Assembly: GCA_963732155.1 (NCBI GenBank)
Contig: CAVSYB010000017.1
Location: 128,355-192,354 of the forward strand
DNA: 64,000 nt
DNA from: Roseiarcus sp963732155
Lineage (GTDB): Bacteria; Pseudomonadota; Alphaproteobacteria; Rhizobiales; Beijerinckiaceae
Direction: 5' to 3'
The notes beneath the pieces are model-generated. The model was not told the origin of the DNA, made no database searches, and saw only the letters and a list, made by a program, of their open reading frames with translations. How positions within the stretch are numbered: the stretch's first letter is position 1; every line of letters starts with the position of its first letter. This document shows, piece after piece, positions 17,534 to 26,202 of this stretch. The position numbers and the translations under genes are program-made.

Positions 17534-18901
17534 ATGTTCGTTGACGCCTGCACGCCTTGGGGAACCGGCGGCCGCCTGAAGATCGCGGTGGTCGGAGCGG
17601 GCATATCAGGCCTTTCCGCGGCCTGGCTGCTCAGCCGAAGGCATGAAGTGACGGTGTTCGAGGCGGAGGGCCGGCCGGGCGGCCACAGCCACACCGTCGA
17701 AAGCCCGTCCCCGACGGGGCCGACGCCCGTCGACACCGGCTTCATCGTTTACAACGAGGCGACCTATCCCAACCTGAAGGCGCTGTTCGCGCATTTGGGG
17801 ACGCCGAGCAGGCCATCGGAAATGTCTTTTGCGGTTTCCATTGGCGCTGGCGATCTCGAATATTCCGGCGCCGGCGTCGCCGGTCTGTTCGCCCAGAGAG
17901 GCAATGTCGTCAAACTCAAATTCTGGTCGATGCTGCGCGACATCATGCGCTTCTACCGCGACGCCCCGCGCGAGATCGCCGGGATTGGCCTGGCGACGCT
18001 TGGCGAGTATCTCGAATCGCGCCGCTACGGCGAGGCCTTTCGGCAGGATCATCTCTACCCGCTGGCCGCCGCCGTCTGGTCGCTTCCGGCCAGCAAGGTC
18101 GCGGACTACCCGGCCGCCGCCTTCGTCGGCTTCTGCCGGAATCACGGTCTTTTGCAGGTCGGCGGCCGGCCGATCTGGCGCACCGTCGACGGCGGCGCGC
18201 GGGTCTATGTCGAGGCGCTTTGCGCGCCCGTCCGGGACAGGTGGCGCCTCGGCGCGTGCGTGCGCGCCGTGCGGCGCGATTCCGGAGGCGTCTTCCTGCA
18301 TTGCGAAAAGGGCGGCGAAGAGAGATTCGACCGGGTCGTGATCGGCGCCCATGCGGATCAGGCGCTGGCGATGCTCGTCGACCCGACGCCGCAGGAGAGA
18401 AGAATTCTCGGCGCCTTCCGCTACAGCCGCAACGAGGCGGTGCTGCATCAGGATCCCTCGCTGATGCCCCGCCGGCGCAAGGTCTGGTCGAGCTGGAACT
18501 ATATGGCCGATCGCCGGGAGTCTTCGGCGCCGGTCTCGGTCACCTACTGGATGAATCGCCTTCAACACATTCCCGAAGCGACGCCACGCTTCGTCACGCT
18601 CAATCCGATCGTCGAGCCGCGCGCCGATCTTGTGATCCACAGACAGGTCTGCGAACATCCGATCTTCGATCGCGAGGCGATCCGCGCGCAGGACGAACTC
18701 TGGTCGTTGCAGGGCGGTCGCGGCGTCTGGTTCTGCGGCGCCTATTTCGGCGCCGGCTTCCATGAAGACGGTCTGCAGGCGGGTCTCGCCGTCGCGGAGG
18801 CGATCGGCGGCGTCCGGCGCCCGTGGCGCGTCAGCGAAGAATCCGGTCGTATCAGGATCGGCGCGCCGGCTGCGGCGCAAACGAGGGGAGCGCTTGCCTG
18901 A
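17534..18901 (+). CDS. FAD-dependent amine oxidase-like protein (NAD(P)-binding Rossmann)
   Basis: Flavoprotein of 455 aa. The FAD-binding dinucleotide fold is IAVVGAGISGLSAAWLL, followed by the acidic EAEGRPGGHSHTV, and the C-terminal GAYFGAGFHEDGLQAGLAVAEAI closes the FAD site. Proteins of this type head a conserved trio with DUF1365 and a cyclopropane synthase homologue that is known from photooxidative-stress regulons of Rhodobacter sphaeroides. The start is ATG 17534; the long upstream frame is a shadow of the DUF3095 gene. Its stop codon overlaps the next ATG as TGATG. It likely oxidises or desaturates a membrane lipid chain. Confidence 0.82.
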   Translation: MFVDACTPWGTGGRLKIAVVGAGISGLSAAWLLSRRHEVTVFEAEGRPGGHSHTVESPSPTGPTPVDTGFIVYNEATYPNLKALFAHLGTPSRPSEMSFAVSIGAGDLEYSGAGVAGLFAQRGNVVKLKFWSMLRDIMRFYRDAPREIAGIGLATLGEYLESRRYGEAFRQDHLYPLAAAVWSLPASKVADYPAAAFVGFCRNHGLLQVGGRPIWRTVDGGARVYVEALCAPVRDRWRLGACVRAVRRDSGGVFLHCEKGGEERFDRVVIGAHADQALAMLVDPTPQERRILGAFRYSRNEAVLHQDPSLMPRRRKVWSSWNYMADRRESSAPVSVTYWMNRLQHIPEATPRFVTLNPIVEPRADLVIHRQVCEHPIFDREAIRAQDELWSLQGGRGVWFCGAYFGAGFHEDGLQAGLAVAEAIGGVRRPWRVSEESGRIRIGAPAAAQTRGALA

Positions 18902-19689
18902 TGAGCGGCCTTTTCTCCGGACTTTACGTCGGGGTGGTGACGCATCGGCGCCTGCGCCCCCGCAAGCATTCGCTGCGCTATCGCACATACGCGCTGCTGC
19001 TGGACCTCGATGAATTGGACACGCTCAACCGGCGACTGTATCTGTTCTCGCATAATTCATTCAACCTGTTCAGTTTTTTTGATCGCGACCACGGCTCCGA
19101 CGGGGCCGCGTCGCTGCGCGAACAGGTTGAGGGCCATGCCCGCGCGGCCGGCCTGCAACTGGCGGGCGGCGCGATTCGCCTGCTCACTATGCCGCGCATT
19201 CTCGGTTACGCCTTCAACCCGCTCAGCGTCTATTTTTGCCACGGCCGAAGCGGTGCGCTCGAAGCGATCCTCTATGAGGTCAACAACACCTTCGGACAGC
19301 GGCATAGCTACTTCATCCCGGTCGACCCCGGCGATCAAGGCGCCATCCGTCAATCCTGCGCCAAGCAACTCTATGTTTCGCCGTTCATGGCGATGGATAT
19401 GACCTATCAGTTCACGGTGACGCCGCTGGCGCGGGAACTTTCGATCGCGATCGTCGAGCGCGACGCCAACGGCGTCGTGTTGACCGCCACGCAAGCGCAA
19501 AGCCGTGTAGAGCTGACCGACGCGGCGCTGGCGCGGGTCTTCTTCAGCCATCCTTTGCTGACGCTGAAGGTCATCGCAGGAATCCATATCGAGGCGTTGC
19601 TTCTTTGGGCCAAAGGCATGCGCCCGGTTGCGCGGCCGCCGCGGCCCGACCGGCCCGTGACGCTTGTCGCGCGGCGGAACGGGCAATGA
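18901..19689 (+). CDS. DUF1365 family protein
   Basis: 262-aa protein that always travels with the flavin oxidase and Cfa-type gene. Family signatures seen: YVGVVTHRRLRPRKHSLRYRTY at the start, LLTMPRILGYAFNPLSVYFCH in the middle, and KQLYVSPFMAMDMTYQF. The ATG 18901 shares an A with the upstream TGA. The stop falls in the leader of the next gene. The biochemical function is not known to me; a role in furan or branched fatty acid formation has been proposed for members of this neighbourhood, and I cannot assign the step. Confidence 0.88.
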   Translation: MSGLFSGLYVGVVTHRRLRPRKHSLRYRTYALLLDLDELDTLNRRLYLFSHNSFNLFSFFDRDHGSDGAASLREQVEGHARAAGLQLAGGAIRLLTMPRILGYAFNPLSVYFCHGRSGALEAILYEVNNTFGQRHSYFIPVDPGDQGAIRQSCAKQLYVSPFMAMDMTYQFTVTPLARELSIAIVERDANGVVLTATQAQSRVELTDAALARVFFSHPLLTLKVIAGIHIEALLLWAKGMRPVARPPRPDRPVTLVARRNGQ

Positions 19690-19700
19690 GGAGGTCGGGC

Positions 19701-20963
19701 ATGGCGTCGCCGTTCGTTCCCTCGGAGATCGGGTCGGCTCCGAACAACGGCGCGCCCGGCGGACTTTCGCTCATCGCGGCCTTCGCGCTCGAGAAGGTGC
19801 TGTCCGTCATCGACGCCGGACGCCTGATCGTCGAGCTGCCTTCGGGCGCCAGGATCGTGCGCGCGGGCTTGCGCCCCGGCCCCGAAGCCGAGGTCAAGCT
19901 CAACAATTGGCGCAGTCTGCGGCGCCTCGCTCTCAAGGGCGATTTGGGCTTTGCGAGCGCCTATTTGGACAATGACTGGTCGAGCCCCGATCTCACCGCG
20001 CTGTTCGAACTCGCCGCGCTCAACGGCGCCCGCTTCATGACGGCCGTCAGAGGGACGATCCCGTTCAGGCTTGTCAATTGGCTCGTCCATCGCGCCAGAC
20101 CCAACACGCGGCGCGGCAGCCGGCGCAACATCGAGGCCCATTACGACCTCGGCAATGAATTCTATCAGCTCTGGCTCGACGCGAAGATGATCTACTCTTC
20201 GGCGATCTTCCGGCCGGCGACGGCGTCGCTCGAGCAGGCGCAAGACGCCAAGCTGCAGCGCATCGTCGAGAAGCTGCGGCTCGCCGGCGGCGACAGCGTC
20301 CTGGAAATCGGATGCGGATGGGGCGGGTTGGCGGCCAAGATCGCACAGGAAGGCGCGGCGCGCGTCACCGGCGTCACGATTTCGCCCGCCCAACTGAAAC
20401 AGGCCCGCTCGCTCGTTCAGGAGAGGTCGCTCGAGGATCGAGTCGAGCTGCGCTTGCAGGATTATCGCGATGTTGAGGGACGTTTCGACAGGATCGTCTC
20501 GGTCGAAATGATCGAAGCGGTCGGGCGCGACTGCATCCCCAAATATTTCGAGACGATTCGCCAACGTCTCAAGCCCGGCGGTCTGTGCGTGTTGCAGGCG
20601 ATCACGATCGCCGAAGACCGGTTCGCTGACTATTGCCGCAAGCCCGATTTTATTCAGCGCTATATCTTTCCCGGCGGCTTTCTGCCCTCGAAGACGCTGA
20701 TGCGCGAGATGAGCGAACTCGCCGGGCTCACGCTCACCGCCGTCGAGAATTTCGGCGACAGCTACGCGCTCACTTTGCGAGAATGGCGACGGCGCTTCCT
20801 CGACGCATGGCCCGAGATCGAGAAGCTCGGCTTTACGCCGTCGTTCAAGCGCCTTTGGGAGTACTATCTGTGCTATTGCGAAGCCGGATTTCGCGCCGGC
20901 GTGATCGACGTCGGCATCTATTCGCTCGCTCACGCAGGCGACGCGAGAAGCCTGACGCCGTGA
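19701..20963 (+). CDS. Cyclopropane-fatty-acyl-phospholipid synthase family methyltransferase
   Basis: SAM-dependent methyltransferase (420 aa) acting on unsaturated acyl chains of membrane phospholipids. The N-terminal domain is followed by the HYDLGNEFYQLWLD substrate region, motif I VLEIGCGWGGLAAKIA, and a C-terminal Cfa region ending in ISLAH-type residues. At the position of the E. coli active-site cysteine (YSCGYW) it has YSSAIF. The start ATG 19701 is favoured by GAGGAGG 6 bases upstream; ATG 19686 overlaps the previous stop. In R. sphaeroides a related enzyme methylates a chain as the first step to furan fatty acids. Whether this one makes a cyclopropane or a methyl branch cannot be told. 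Confidence 0.88.
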   Translation: MASPFVPSEIGSAPNNGAPGGLSLIAAFALEKVLSVIDAGRLIVELPSGARIVRAGLRPGPEAEVKLNNWRSLRRLALKGDLGFASAYLDNDWSSPDLTALFELAALNGARFMTAVRGTIPFRLVNWLVHRARPNTRRGSRRNIEAHYDLGNEFYQLWLDAKMIYSSAIFRPATASLEQAQDAKLQRIVEKLRLAGGDSVLEIGCGWGGLAAKIAQEGAARVTGVTISPAQLKQARSLVQERSLEDRVELRLQDYRDVEGRFDRIVSVEMIEAVGRDCIPKYFETIRQRLKPGGLCVLQAITIAEDRFADYCRKPDFIQRYIFPGGFLPSKTLMREMSELAGLTLTAVENFGDSYALTLREWRRRFLDAWPEIEKLGFTPSFKRLWEYYLCYCEAGFRAGVIDVGIYSLAHAGDARSLTP

Positions 20964-20965
20964 GG

Positions 20966-20982
20966 GGCGGCGAGGCGCCGCC
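20966..20982 (+). terminator. Hairpin after the Cfa-like gene
   Basis: Perfect 7-bp stem GGCGGCG / CGCCGCC with loop AGG, starting 3 bases after the stop codon. It may end or stabilise the message of the three-gene operon. There is no T-run after it, so a factor-independent terminator is not shown. Confidence 0.35.
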
Positions 20983-21091
20983 GCCAGTGGGTCCCGCAGC
21001 GTCGCTCCATTCAATGGCGAGCGGCCGAACTTTATGGTACGCTCGACCGGGTCCGGCGGGCGGATCTTCTGATTGTCTCCTCCGGGAGCCG

Positions 21092-21943
21092 ATGGCGATG
21101 CAGACGATCACGGCTTGGGCGGCCAAGAAGCTCGGCAAGTTCTTGACCAAGGACTTCCTCGAGACCTTTGGCTCGGCCCAGAGCGAGGCGGCCGAACGCC
21201 TCGGCTCCTTCGCGCGCAGCACCATCGAGTGCCTCGGCAGGAGCGACGCCCTCTACCACAATTTCGAGCATACTCTGCTGGTGACGACGGTGGGTCGCGA
21301 CATCCTTCGGGGACGGGGGCTTTCGCAGCGCATCGAGCCCGCCGACTACAGTCACCTCATCGTCGCCTGCCTTCTGCACGACATCGGATATGTGCGGGGC
21401 GTGCTGAGCGGCGACACCAAAAACGATTTCGTCGTCGACCGGAACGGGAGGACCGTCACGCTTCCCCGCGGCGCGTCGGACGCCTCCCTCGCGCCCTACC
21501 ATGTCGAGCGCTCCAAACTGTTCGTCTTCGAGCGACTTGGCAATTCGCCGACCATCGATGCGGCGCGCGTGGCGGAGGCGATCGAACTCACCCGTTTTCC
21601 GCCTGGCCTCGATCGGGACGCCGGGGAGGCCGATCTCGAGGCGAGGCTGGTGCAGGCCGCCGACCTGATCGGACAGTTCGGCGATCCCCTATACCCGAGA
21701 AAGGCCAATGCGCTGTATTGCGAGTTTGCGGAAATCGGCAGCAACAGACAGCTTGGCTACACCTCTCCCGCCGATCTCATCGACAAATATCCGGGATTTT
21801 TTTGGAACAGCGTCTCGATGCATCTTGGCGAAGGGATGAAATATTTGAACCTGACCGTCTCCGGCCGCCAATGGATCGCCAATCTCCACAATCACGTGTT
21901 GTGCGCCGAGCACTCCCGCCGCCAGATGGGGCCGCAAAACTGA
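21092..21943 (+). CDS. HD-domain metal-dependent phosphohydrolase-like protein
   Basis: 283-aa soluble protein. The HD fold is visible in HNFEH (residues 56-60) and the HD doublet HDIGY (96-100), with a later VQAADLIGQFGDP that supplies the last metal ligand. Such proteins hydrolyse nucleotides or phosphate esters; the substrate here is unknown. The start ATG 21092 is preceded by CCGGGAGCCG. The upstream frame is a shadow. It converges with two tandem Pycsar-effector-like genes; HD domains fused to that effector domain are known from other proteins, so the proximity is worth noting. Confidence 0.8.
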   Translation: MAMQTITAWAAKKLGKFLTKDFLETFGSAQSEAAERLGSFARSTIECLGRSDALYHNFEHTLLVTTVGRDILRGRGLSQRIEPADYSHLIVACLLHDIGYVRGVLSGDTKNDFVVDRNGRTVTLPRGASDASLAPYHVERSKLFVFERLGNSPTIDAARVAEAIELTRFPPGLDRDAGEADLEARLVQAADLIGQFGDPLYPRKANALYCEFAEIGSNRQLGYTSPADLIDKYPGFFWNSVSMHLGEGMKYLNLTVSGRQWIANLHNHVLCAEHSRRQMGPQN

Positions 21944-22016
21944 CCGCCGGCCAGCGCCCGGCCCGTGGCGCGCGACTGGCCACCCCGCCGGGCGCGCTAC
22001 CTGCTCGCCGCGCCGC

Positions 22017-22481
22017 TCAGCCGTGTAAACTCTGCAGCAATGAATAGCTCAGGAGAAGCGCGACGATCACGGTTCCAACGATGTATATCGTAAAGCTGAT
22101 TCTCAGGCACACCGTCTTCCAGTACAGGATGTTGCAGAGAATTACGCATAACAATTGTTGCTGTTCGATGATGACGTCGCTGCTATCGGGAGGGCGGAAT
22201 TCGTCCGGGCTGGCGTTGCGTTCGATCGGCAGACTCGCGCGGCCGCTGCGGGGAAAGCGCGGGTACAGGCAGATGAGCAGGCAAAAGAACACGATGATGA
22301 ACGGGAACAGGACGACCGGCAGCGGCAGGAATGGCGGAAACGCATCGCTGAAGCTGAGTATCGGCCCGATTGTGAAAGCGCCATAGATGACCGCGACATT
22401 CGCCTTGAAATCGCTGATGCGAATCGTGTCGGTATAGGCGGCGATGAGATTACGGTAGAAAGTCGCGGCGTCGTTTGTCAT
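22017..22481 (-). CDS. Pycsar-effector-like membrane protein (PycTM/DUF5706-like), copy 1
   Basis: 154-aa membrane protein. The N-terminal helix carries SDFKAN (residues 23-28), matching the (A/S)D.KA motif that I remember for the Pycsar effector domain. Membrane segments lie at about 28-45 and 51-73, ending in YPRFPR, and a third lies at 127-147 after a CNILYWKTVCLR helix. It is a clear paralogue of the next gene. Base composition is lower in GC than its surroundings, as with many defence genes. No cyclase gene lies beside it. I consider an ordinary small membrane protein of unknown function as the alternative. Confidence 0.62.
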   Translation of the reverse strand: MTNDAATFYRNLIAAYTDTIRISDFKANVAVIYGAFTIGPILSFSDAFPPFLPLPVVLFPFIIVFFCLLICLYPRFPRSGRASLPIERNASPDEFRPPDSSDVIIEQQQLLCVILCNILYWKTVCLRISFTIYIVGTVIVALLLSYSLLQSLHG

Positions 22482-22661
22482 CGGCGAATCGCAAGCCCTT
22501 CAGGACAGCGGGAACCCCCGCGACGGCGCCGAAGCGGCCGACGCGGCTTGAATGAACCGTTAACGCACGACCCACCCCGGCGCCACGGGGCTGGAGACGT
22601 TGTTCCGATCGTAAACAACTGAGGCAGCCCCAATCCGAACCAACCGCTTCTACGACATCGT

Positions 22662-23120
22662 CTATAGCCAAGAATAACCAATCAGAATTGTAATAACCAC
22701 CATCGTCGCTAGCGTTATGAAAAGACTAATTTGTAAACATATTGTTTTCCAATAAAGTATTCCTGAAAGAACGGCGCATCGCAGCTTTAGTTGTCCTACA
22801 TCGTCCGCCGTGTCTCCGACAAAGACAAAATCATCTTTGGTTGGATTGCGCTTGACGAGGAAGTTGCCGCGCCCTCGACGAGGATAACGAGGGTAGACGC
22901 AAATAAGAAGGAAAAAGAACACGATCACGAACGGCAACAGAATGACCGGAAGCGGCAGGAAATGCGGATATTTCGCCCGGTAGGCGACGATCGGACCCAT
23001 CATGATCGCGACGAACAGCACCGCGAGATTCGCTTTGAAATCGTGGATGCGAATCGAATCGGTATAGGCGCTGATCAGGTTGCCGAAGTGAACCGCCGGG
23101 TCTACAGGCTCTTTTGTCAT
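22662..23120 (-). CDS. Pycsar-effector-like membrane protein (PycTM/DUF5706-like), copy 2
   Basis: 152-aa paralogue of the neighbouring copy, with the same order of parts: HDFKAN (residues 26-31), two membrane segments at about 32-47 and 54-77 ending in YPRYPR, a polar linker, an ILYWKTICLQIS helix and a last membrane segment. The start is ATG 23120, where the copies begin to align; the longer frame to 23555 is not supported. The 3' part (22662-22800) is strikingly AT-rich for this window. It is upstream of copy 1 in the same direction with a 180-base gap, so they may be co-transcribed. Confidence 0.62.
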   Translation of the reverse strand: MTKEPVDPAVHFGNLISAYTDSIRIHDFKANLAVLFVAIMMGPIVAYRAKYPHFLPLPVILLPFVIVFFFLLICVYPRYPRRGRGNFLVKRNPTKDDFVFVGDTADDVGQLKLRCAVLSGILYWKTICLQISLFITLATMVVITILIGYSWL

Positions 23121-23661
23121 AGGGCGATCGCGAACTCCAGGGGCGGCCAAGCAAGCGCGCCGCCGCCAGCCGACAATGATGATTCTATGAAATATAAAAT
23201 CTGGAGTGTCTAGGCGCCGCCGACGGTTTCGGCCGCAAGTCGTAGGACGTCGCTCGCGAGTCGGCCATTCCGCGCCTGATCGGCGGCGTTCCGGGGCGCC
23301 GACCCTTCCGGCGGGACGGGCGGACGGCGCGCTGGCCGGCGCTTTGTGCGTTTTCGGCGCCTCGCAATCATTGGAGGACGATAAGGATCGGGAAGCGCCG
23401 AATACGGGGCCGCGGGCGATTCGTCCGGCCATGGGGATGCGTGCGAAGCCCTCGCGGTCGCCGCGCAGCGTCGGAGATTTTCGCGCCGCGGGCGGGATCG
23501 CCGTCGGCGATGCGGACGGCGCCGCGTCGGTTGCCAAAGACAATCCAAGGTGCAAGGTTCGCCGCCGAATTGGTCGACGGTCACCGCCCTATGCCGCGTC
23601 ATGATCCCTGGGGTTCTCACCAGGATGCGGCGGCGGCTCTTTTCGGCGTAGAGAGGCACTG
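23121..23661. other. Intergenic region without a recognisable gene
   Basis: A 541-base stretch between the Pycsar-like gene and the next aldo/keto reductase. Short frames on both strands are arginine- and proline-rich, do not resemble any family, and look like shadows of GC-rich DNA. Promoters of the two divergent genes must lie here. The region just upstream of the effector-like gene is richer in A and T. Confidence 0.5.
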
Positions 23662-24699
23662 ATGGAAACGCGTCGCTTCAAGACTCGAAACGGAACGGAT
23701 CTGGCGTTTTCAGCGATGGGCCTCGGGATGGGTCCGATCGGCGACCTGTTCGAAATTCTCGACGAAAAGACGGCGATCGCCACCGTCGAGCAAGCGTACA
23801 AGAGCGGAGTTCGCACGTTCGACTCGTCGCCGCATTACGGAAACGGGCTTTCCGAAGCGCGCCTCGGCGCCGGTCTGCGCCATATACCGCGCAACGAAAT
23901 CGTCGTCTCGACGAAAATCGGGCGGGTGATGGACCCTTTCCGCCAGCCGCCTGCGCCGGACAAGGACGCCGTTTCGCCTGGGTTCGCCGGCGGATTTCCG
24001 CATGCGCCGCGCTTCGACTATTCCTACGACGGGACGATGCGCTCGGTCGAACAGTCGCTGCTGCGCACCGGCCTCAGTCGGTTCGATGTTCTTCTCATTC
24101 ATGATTGCGACGTGTGGACGCACGGCAAGGCCGCCGCCGGCCCACGTTTCAAGGAGGCGATGGAAGGAGCCTATCGGGCGCTCGACAAGCTGCGAAGCGA
24201 GCGGACCGTCGGCGCGATCGGCTTTGGAATCAACGAGGCTGACACCTGTGTGAAATTCGCGCGGGCCGGCGACTTCGACCTCGCGATGATGGCCGGCCGC
24301 TATACGTTGTTGATCCAGAACGGTCTTGCGGAATTTCTGCCGCTCGCGATCGAAAAGAAGATGGGCGTCATGCTGGCGGGCGTGTTCAATTCCGGCATTC
24401 TGGCGACGGGCGCCATTCCCGGCGCCCGCTTCGAATATGCGCCGGCGCCCGCGGAAATCATCGATCGGGTGCGCAAGATCGAAGCGATTTGCGCCAGTCA
24501 CGGAACGACCATCCGGCGCGCTGCGGTGCAATTCGCGATGGCCCACCCGGCCGTCGTATCGGTGGTCCTCGGCGCGGTGAAGCCCGCCGAGGCCGAGGCG
24601 AATGCGCTCGACGCCGAACGCAAGGCGCCGGCGGGGCTGTGGAGCGATCTGAAATCCGCAGGGCTGCTTCATCCGGCGGCGCCGACGCCGAATCCGTGA
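23662..24699 (+). CDS. Aldo/keto reductase, L-fucose/pyridoxal 4-dehydrogenase-like
   Basis: 345-aa TIM-barrel oxidoreductase with the AKR catalytic residues: Asp and Tyr in FDSSPHYGNGLSE, Lys in VVSTKIGRV, and His in LLIHDCDV. The long insertion after the Lys strand and the C-terminal IEAICASHG segment fit the subgroup of L-fucose and pyridoxal 4-dehydrogenases, which form lactones. It opens the sugar-catabolism island (23662-30574) and may carry out its first oxidation. The upstream site is weak, but ATG 23662 aligns with the family. Confidence 0.88.
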   Translation: METRRFKTRNGTDLAFSAMGLGMGPIGDLFEILDEKTAIATVEQAYKSGVRTFDSSPHYGNGLSEARLGAGLRHIPRNEIVVSTKIGRVMDPFRQPPAPDKDAVSPGFAGGFPHAPRFDYSYDGTMRSVEQSLLRTGLSRFDVLLIHDCDVWTHGKAAAGPRFKEAMEGAYRALDKLRSERTVGAIGFGINEADTCVKFARAGDFDLAMMAGRYTLLIQNGLAEFLPLAIEKKMGVMLAGVFNSGILATGAIPGARFEYAPAPAEIIDRVRKIEAICASHGTTIRRAAVQFAMAHPAVVSVVLGAVKPAEAEANALDAERKAPAGLWSDLKSAGLLHPAAPTPNP

Positions 24700-24941
24700 T
24701 CGTCTCCATGGGCGCCGAGCCGATCGAGCGCCGGGGGCGGTCAGCGGTCAGCCGGCGCCAGACCAACCGCGGTTCGGCGCCGCCGCTTTCGCTTCACGTT
24801 CGGCGCAGGACGACTGAATTTCCGCCGCGACGAGGCCGATTTGCCGCCGCCGATATTCGTGCGACAATTTCGCCGCTCTCGCGCCAGGACGCGCGTCGAC
24901 TTTTAAAGTGCGTGAAGCAACGAACGACAGGGGGGATCGAT

Positions 24942-25790
24942 ATGCTGCTCGGTTTCAATATGCTGCTGTGGGCCAGCCAACTGACGGACGAGCATTTTCC
25001 GCTGCTCGCGAAAATCAGGGCTGCCGGCTATGACGGCGTCGAGTTGCCGCTGTTCGGCGGCACGCCGGAGATCTACGAGCGCGTCGGCCGCGAGATCAAG
25101 AACAACGGGCTGCGGTCGACGGCGGTCTGCGTGATTCCCGACGCCGAGCACGACTGCACCAGCGCCGACGCCAAGGCCCGCGCGGCGGGCCTCGCCCATA
25201 TCAAATGGGCGATCGATTGCCTGGAGGCGGTCGGCGGCGAGGTGCTTTGCGGGCCGTACTACCAACCGCTCGCCGTGTTCAGCGGCGAGCCGCCGACGGC
25301 GGACGAGCGCAGCGGCATCGTCGAGGTCCACAAGCTGGCCGCCAGATACGCGGCGCGCGCGCGCATCAAGCTGGCGGTCGAGCCGCTGAACCGCTTCGAG
25401 TGCTATGCCCTCAACACGGTCGCCGACGCCGCCGAAATCGTCCGGCGCGTCGACGAGCCGAACTACGGGGTGCTCTACGACACTTTCCACGCCAACATCG
25501 AGGAGAAGGATCCCGTCGGGGTGATCGCGCCTAATCTAAGGGCGATCAATCACGTGCACACGTCGGAGAACGATCGCGGAACGCCGGGCAAGGGCCATGT
25601 CCCATGGGCGGCGACCTTCAAGGCGCTGAAGGAGGGCGGCTATGACGGCTGGTGCGTCATCGAGGCCTTCGGCCGGGCGCTTCCCGGCATCGCTGCGGCG
25701 ACCCGCGTCTGGCGCGACTTCTTCCCGCATACCGACGAGGTCTATCAGTTTGGCCACGACTTTCTGCGCGACCAGTGGGCCAAGGCTTGA
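24942..25790 (+). CDS. Ketose 3-epimerase-like / sugar isomerase (AP-endonuclease-2 fold)
   Basis: 282-aa TIM barrel close to D-tagatose/D-psicose 3-epimerases. Metal ligands can be placed: Glu in LAVEPLNRF, Asp in GVLYDTFH, His in INHVH and Glu in CVIEAFG; the TSENDRGTPGKGHVPW loop matches the family. It would move the configuration of a ketose or ketose-phosphate at C3. The start ATG 24942 is preceded by AGGGGGG. The longer frame to 24489 overlaps the AKR gene and is a shadow. Hydroxypyruvate isomerase is a less likely alternative. Confidence 0.82.
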   Translation: MLLGFNMLLWASQLTDEHFPLLAKIRAAGYDGVELPLFGGTPEIYERVGREIKNNGLRSTAVCVIPDAEHDCTSADAKARAAGLAHIKWAIDCLEAVGGEVLCGPYYQPLAVFSGEPPTADERSGIVEVHKLAARYAARARIKLAVEPLNRFECYALNTVADAAEIVRRVDEPNYGVLYDTFHANIEEKDPVGVIAPNLRAINHVHTSENDRGTPGKGHVPWAATFKALKEGGYDGWCVIEAFGRALPGIAAATRVWRDFFPHTDEVYQFGHDFLRDQWAKA

Positions 25791-25811
25791 AAACAGGCGA
25801 TCGCGCTCCCA

Positions 25812-26020
25812 TCAAGGCGCCGTTGTCACCTTCCCGGCTTTCTCGTCCGTTTCGGCGGCGGCGCCGGCGTCGGCGCGCCGCGAAAGCAGGTCGATCAGGA
25901 CCGGCAGCACGATCAGGATCAGGATCGGCGACAGCAGGTTTCCGCCAACGACGACGATCGCCAGCGGGCGTTGCACCTGAGCGCCAACGCCATAGGACAG
26001 GGCGGCTGGCACGCTGAACG
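25812..26020 (-). pseudogene. Remnant of an RND heavy-metal efflux pump (CusA/CzcA type), C-terminus
   Basis: The minus-strand frame from about 26020 down to the stop at 25812 reads VPAALSYGVGAQVQRP, LAIVVVGGNLLSP and ILILIVLPVLIDLL. This is the last transmembrane pair of a CusA/CzcA pump, where canonical proteins read GSEVQRPLATVVIGG and similar. The rest of the ~1000-residue pump is missing, and sequence upstream of ~26020 has no homology. This is a decayed 3' end left after deletion or rearrangement, next to the start of the PfpI gene. Confidence 0.72.
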
Positions 26021-26202
26021 GCGTCCCGGTGAGGGCCAATGCGAATATGCCTCCGCCGGACGTCCCGCTCGAGCGACCGTCCGATTCCCGGCGCACGAGC
26101 GAGTTCGCCAGTTTGACGGCGGCGGCCAAACAGATAACTTGTCGCGCAAGCCAAGTGAGCTTGCGGCGCGTGACGACAAGACCATCACAAGGGGAGGGTG
26201 CG

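Noticed and set aside
16164..23120. DUF3095 gene plus PycTM-like genes as a complete Pycsar system
   Set aside because: They are separated by an unrelated lipid operon and lie on opposite strands; DUF3095 has not been shown to be a cyclase. Kept only as a question.
23206..23659. Frames of 132 and 149 codons on both strands
   Set aside because: Arginine/proline-rich, overlapping each other and with no similarity to known proteins; treated as non-coding.
24899..24909. Short palindrome ACTTTTAAAGT before the epimerase gene
   Set aside because: Only 11 bases with no extension of the arms; too weak to call an operator.
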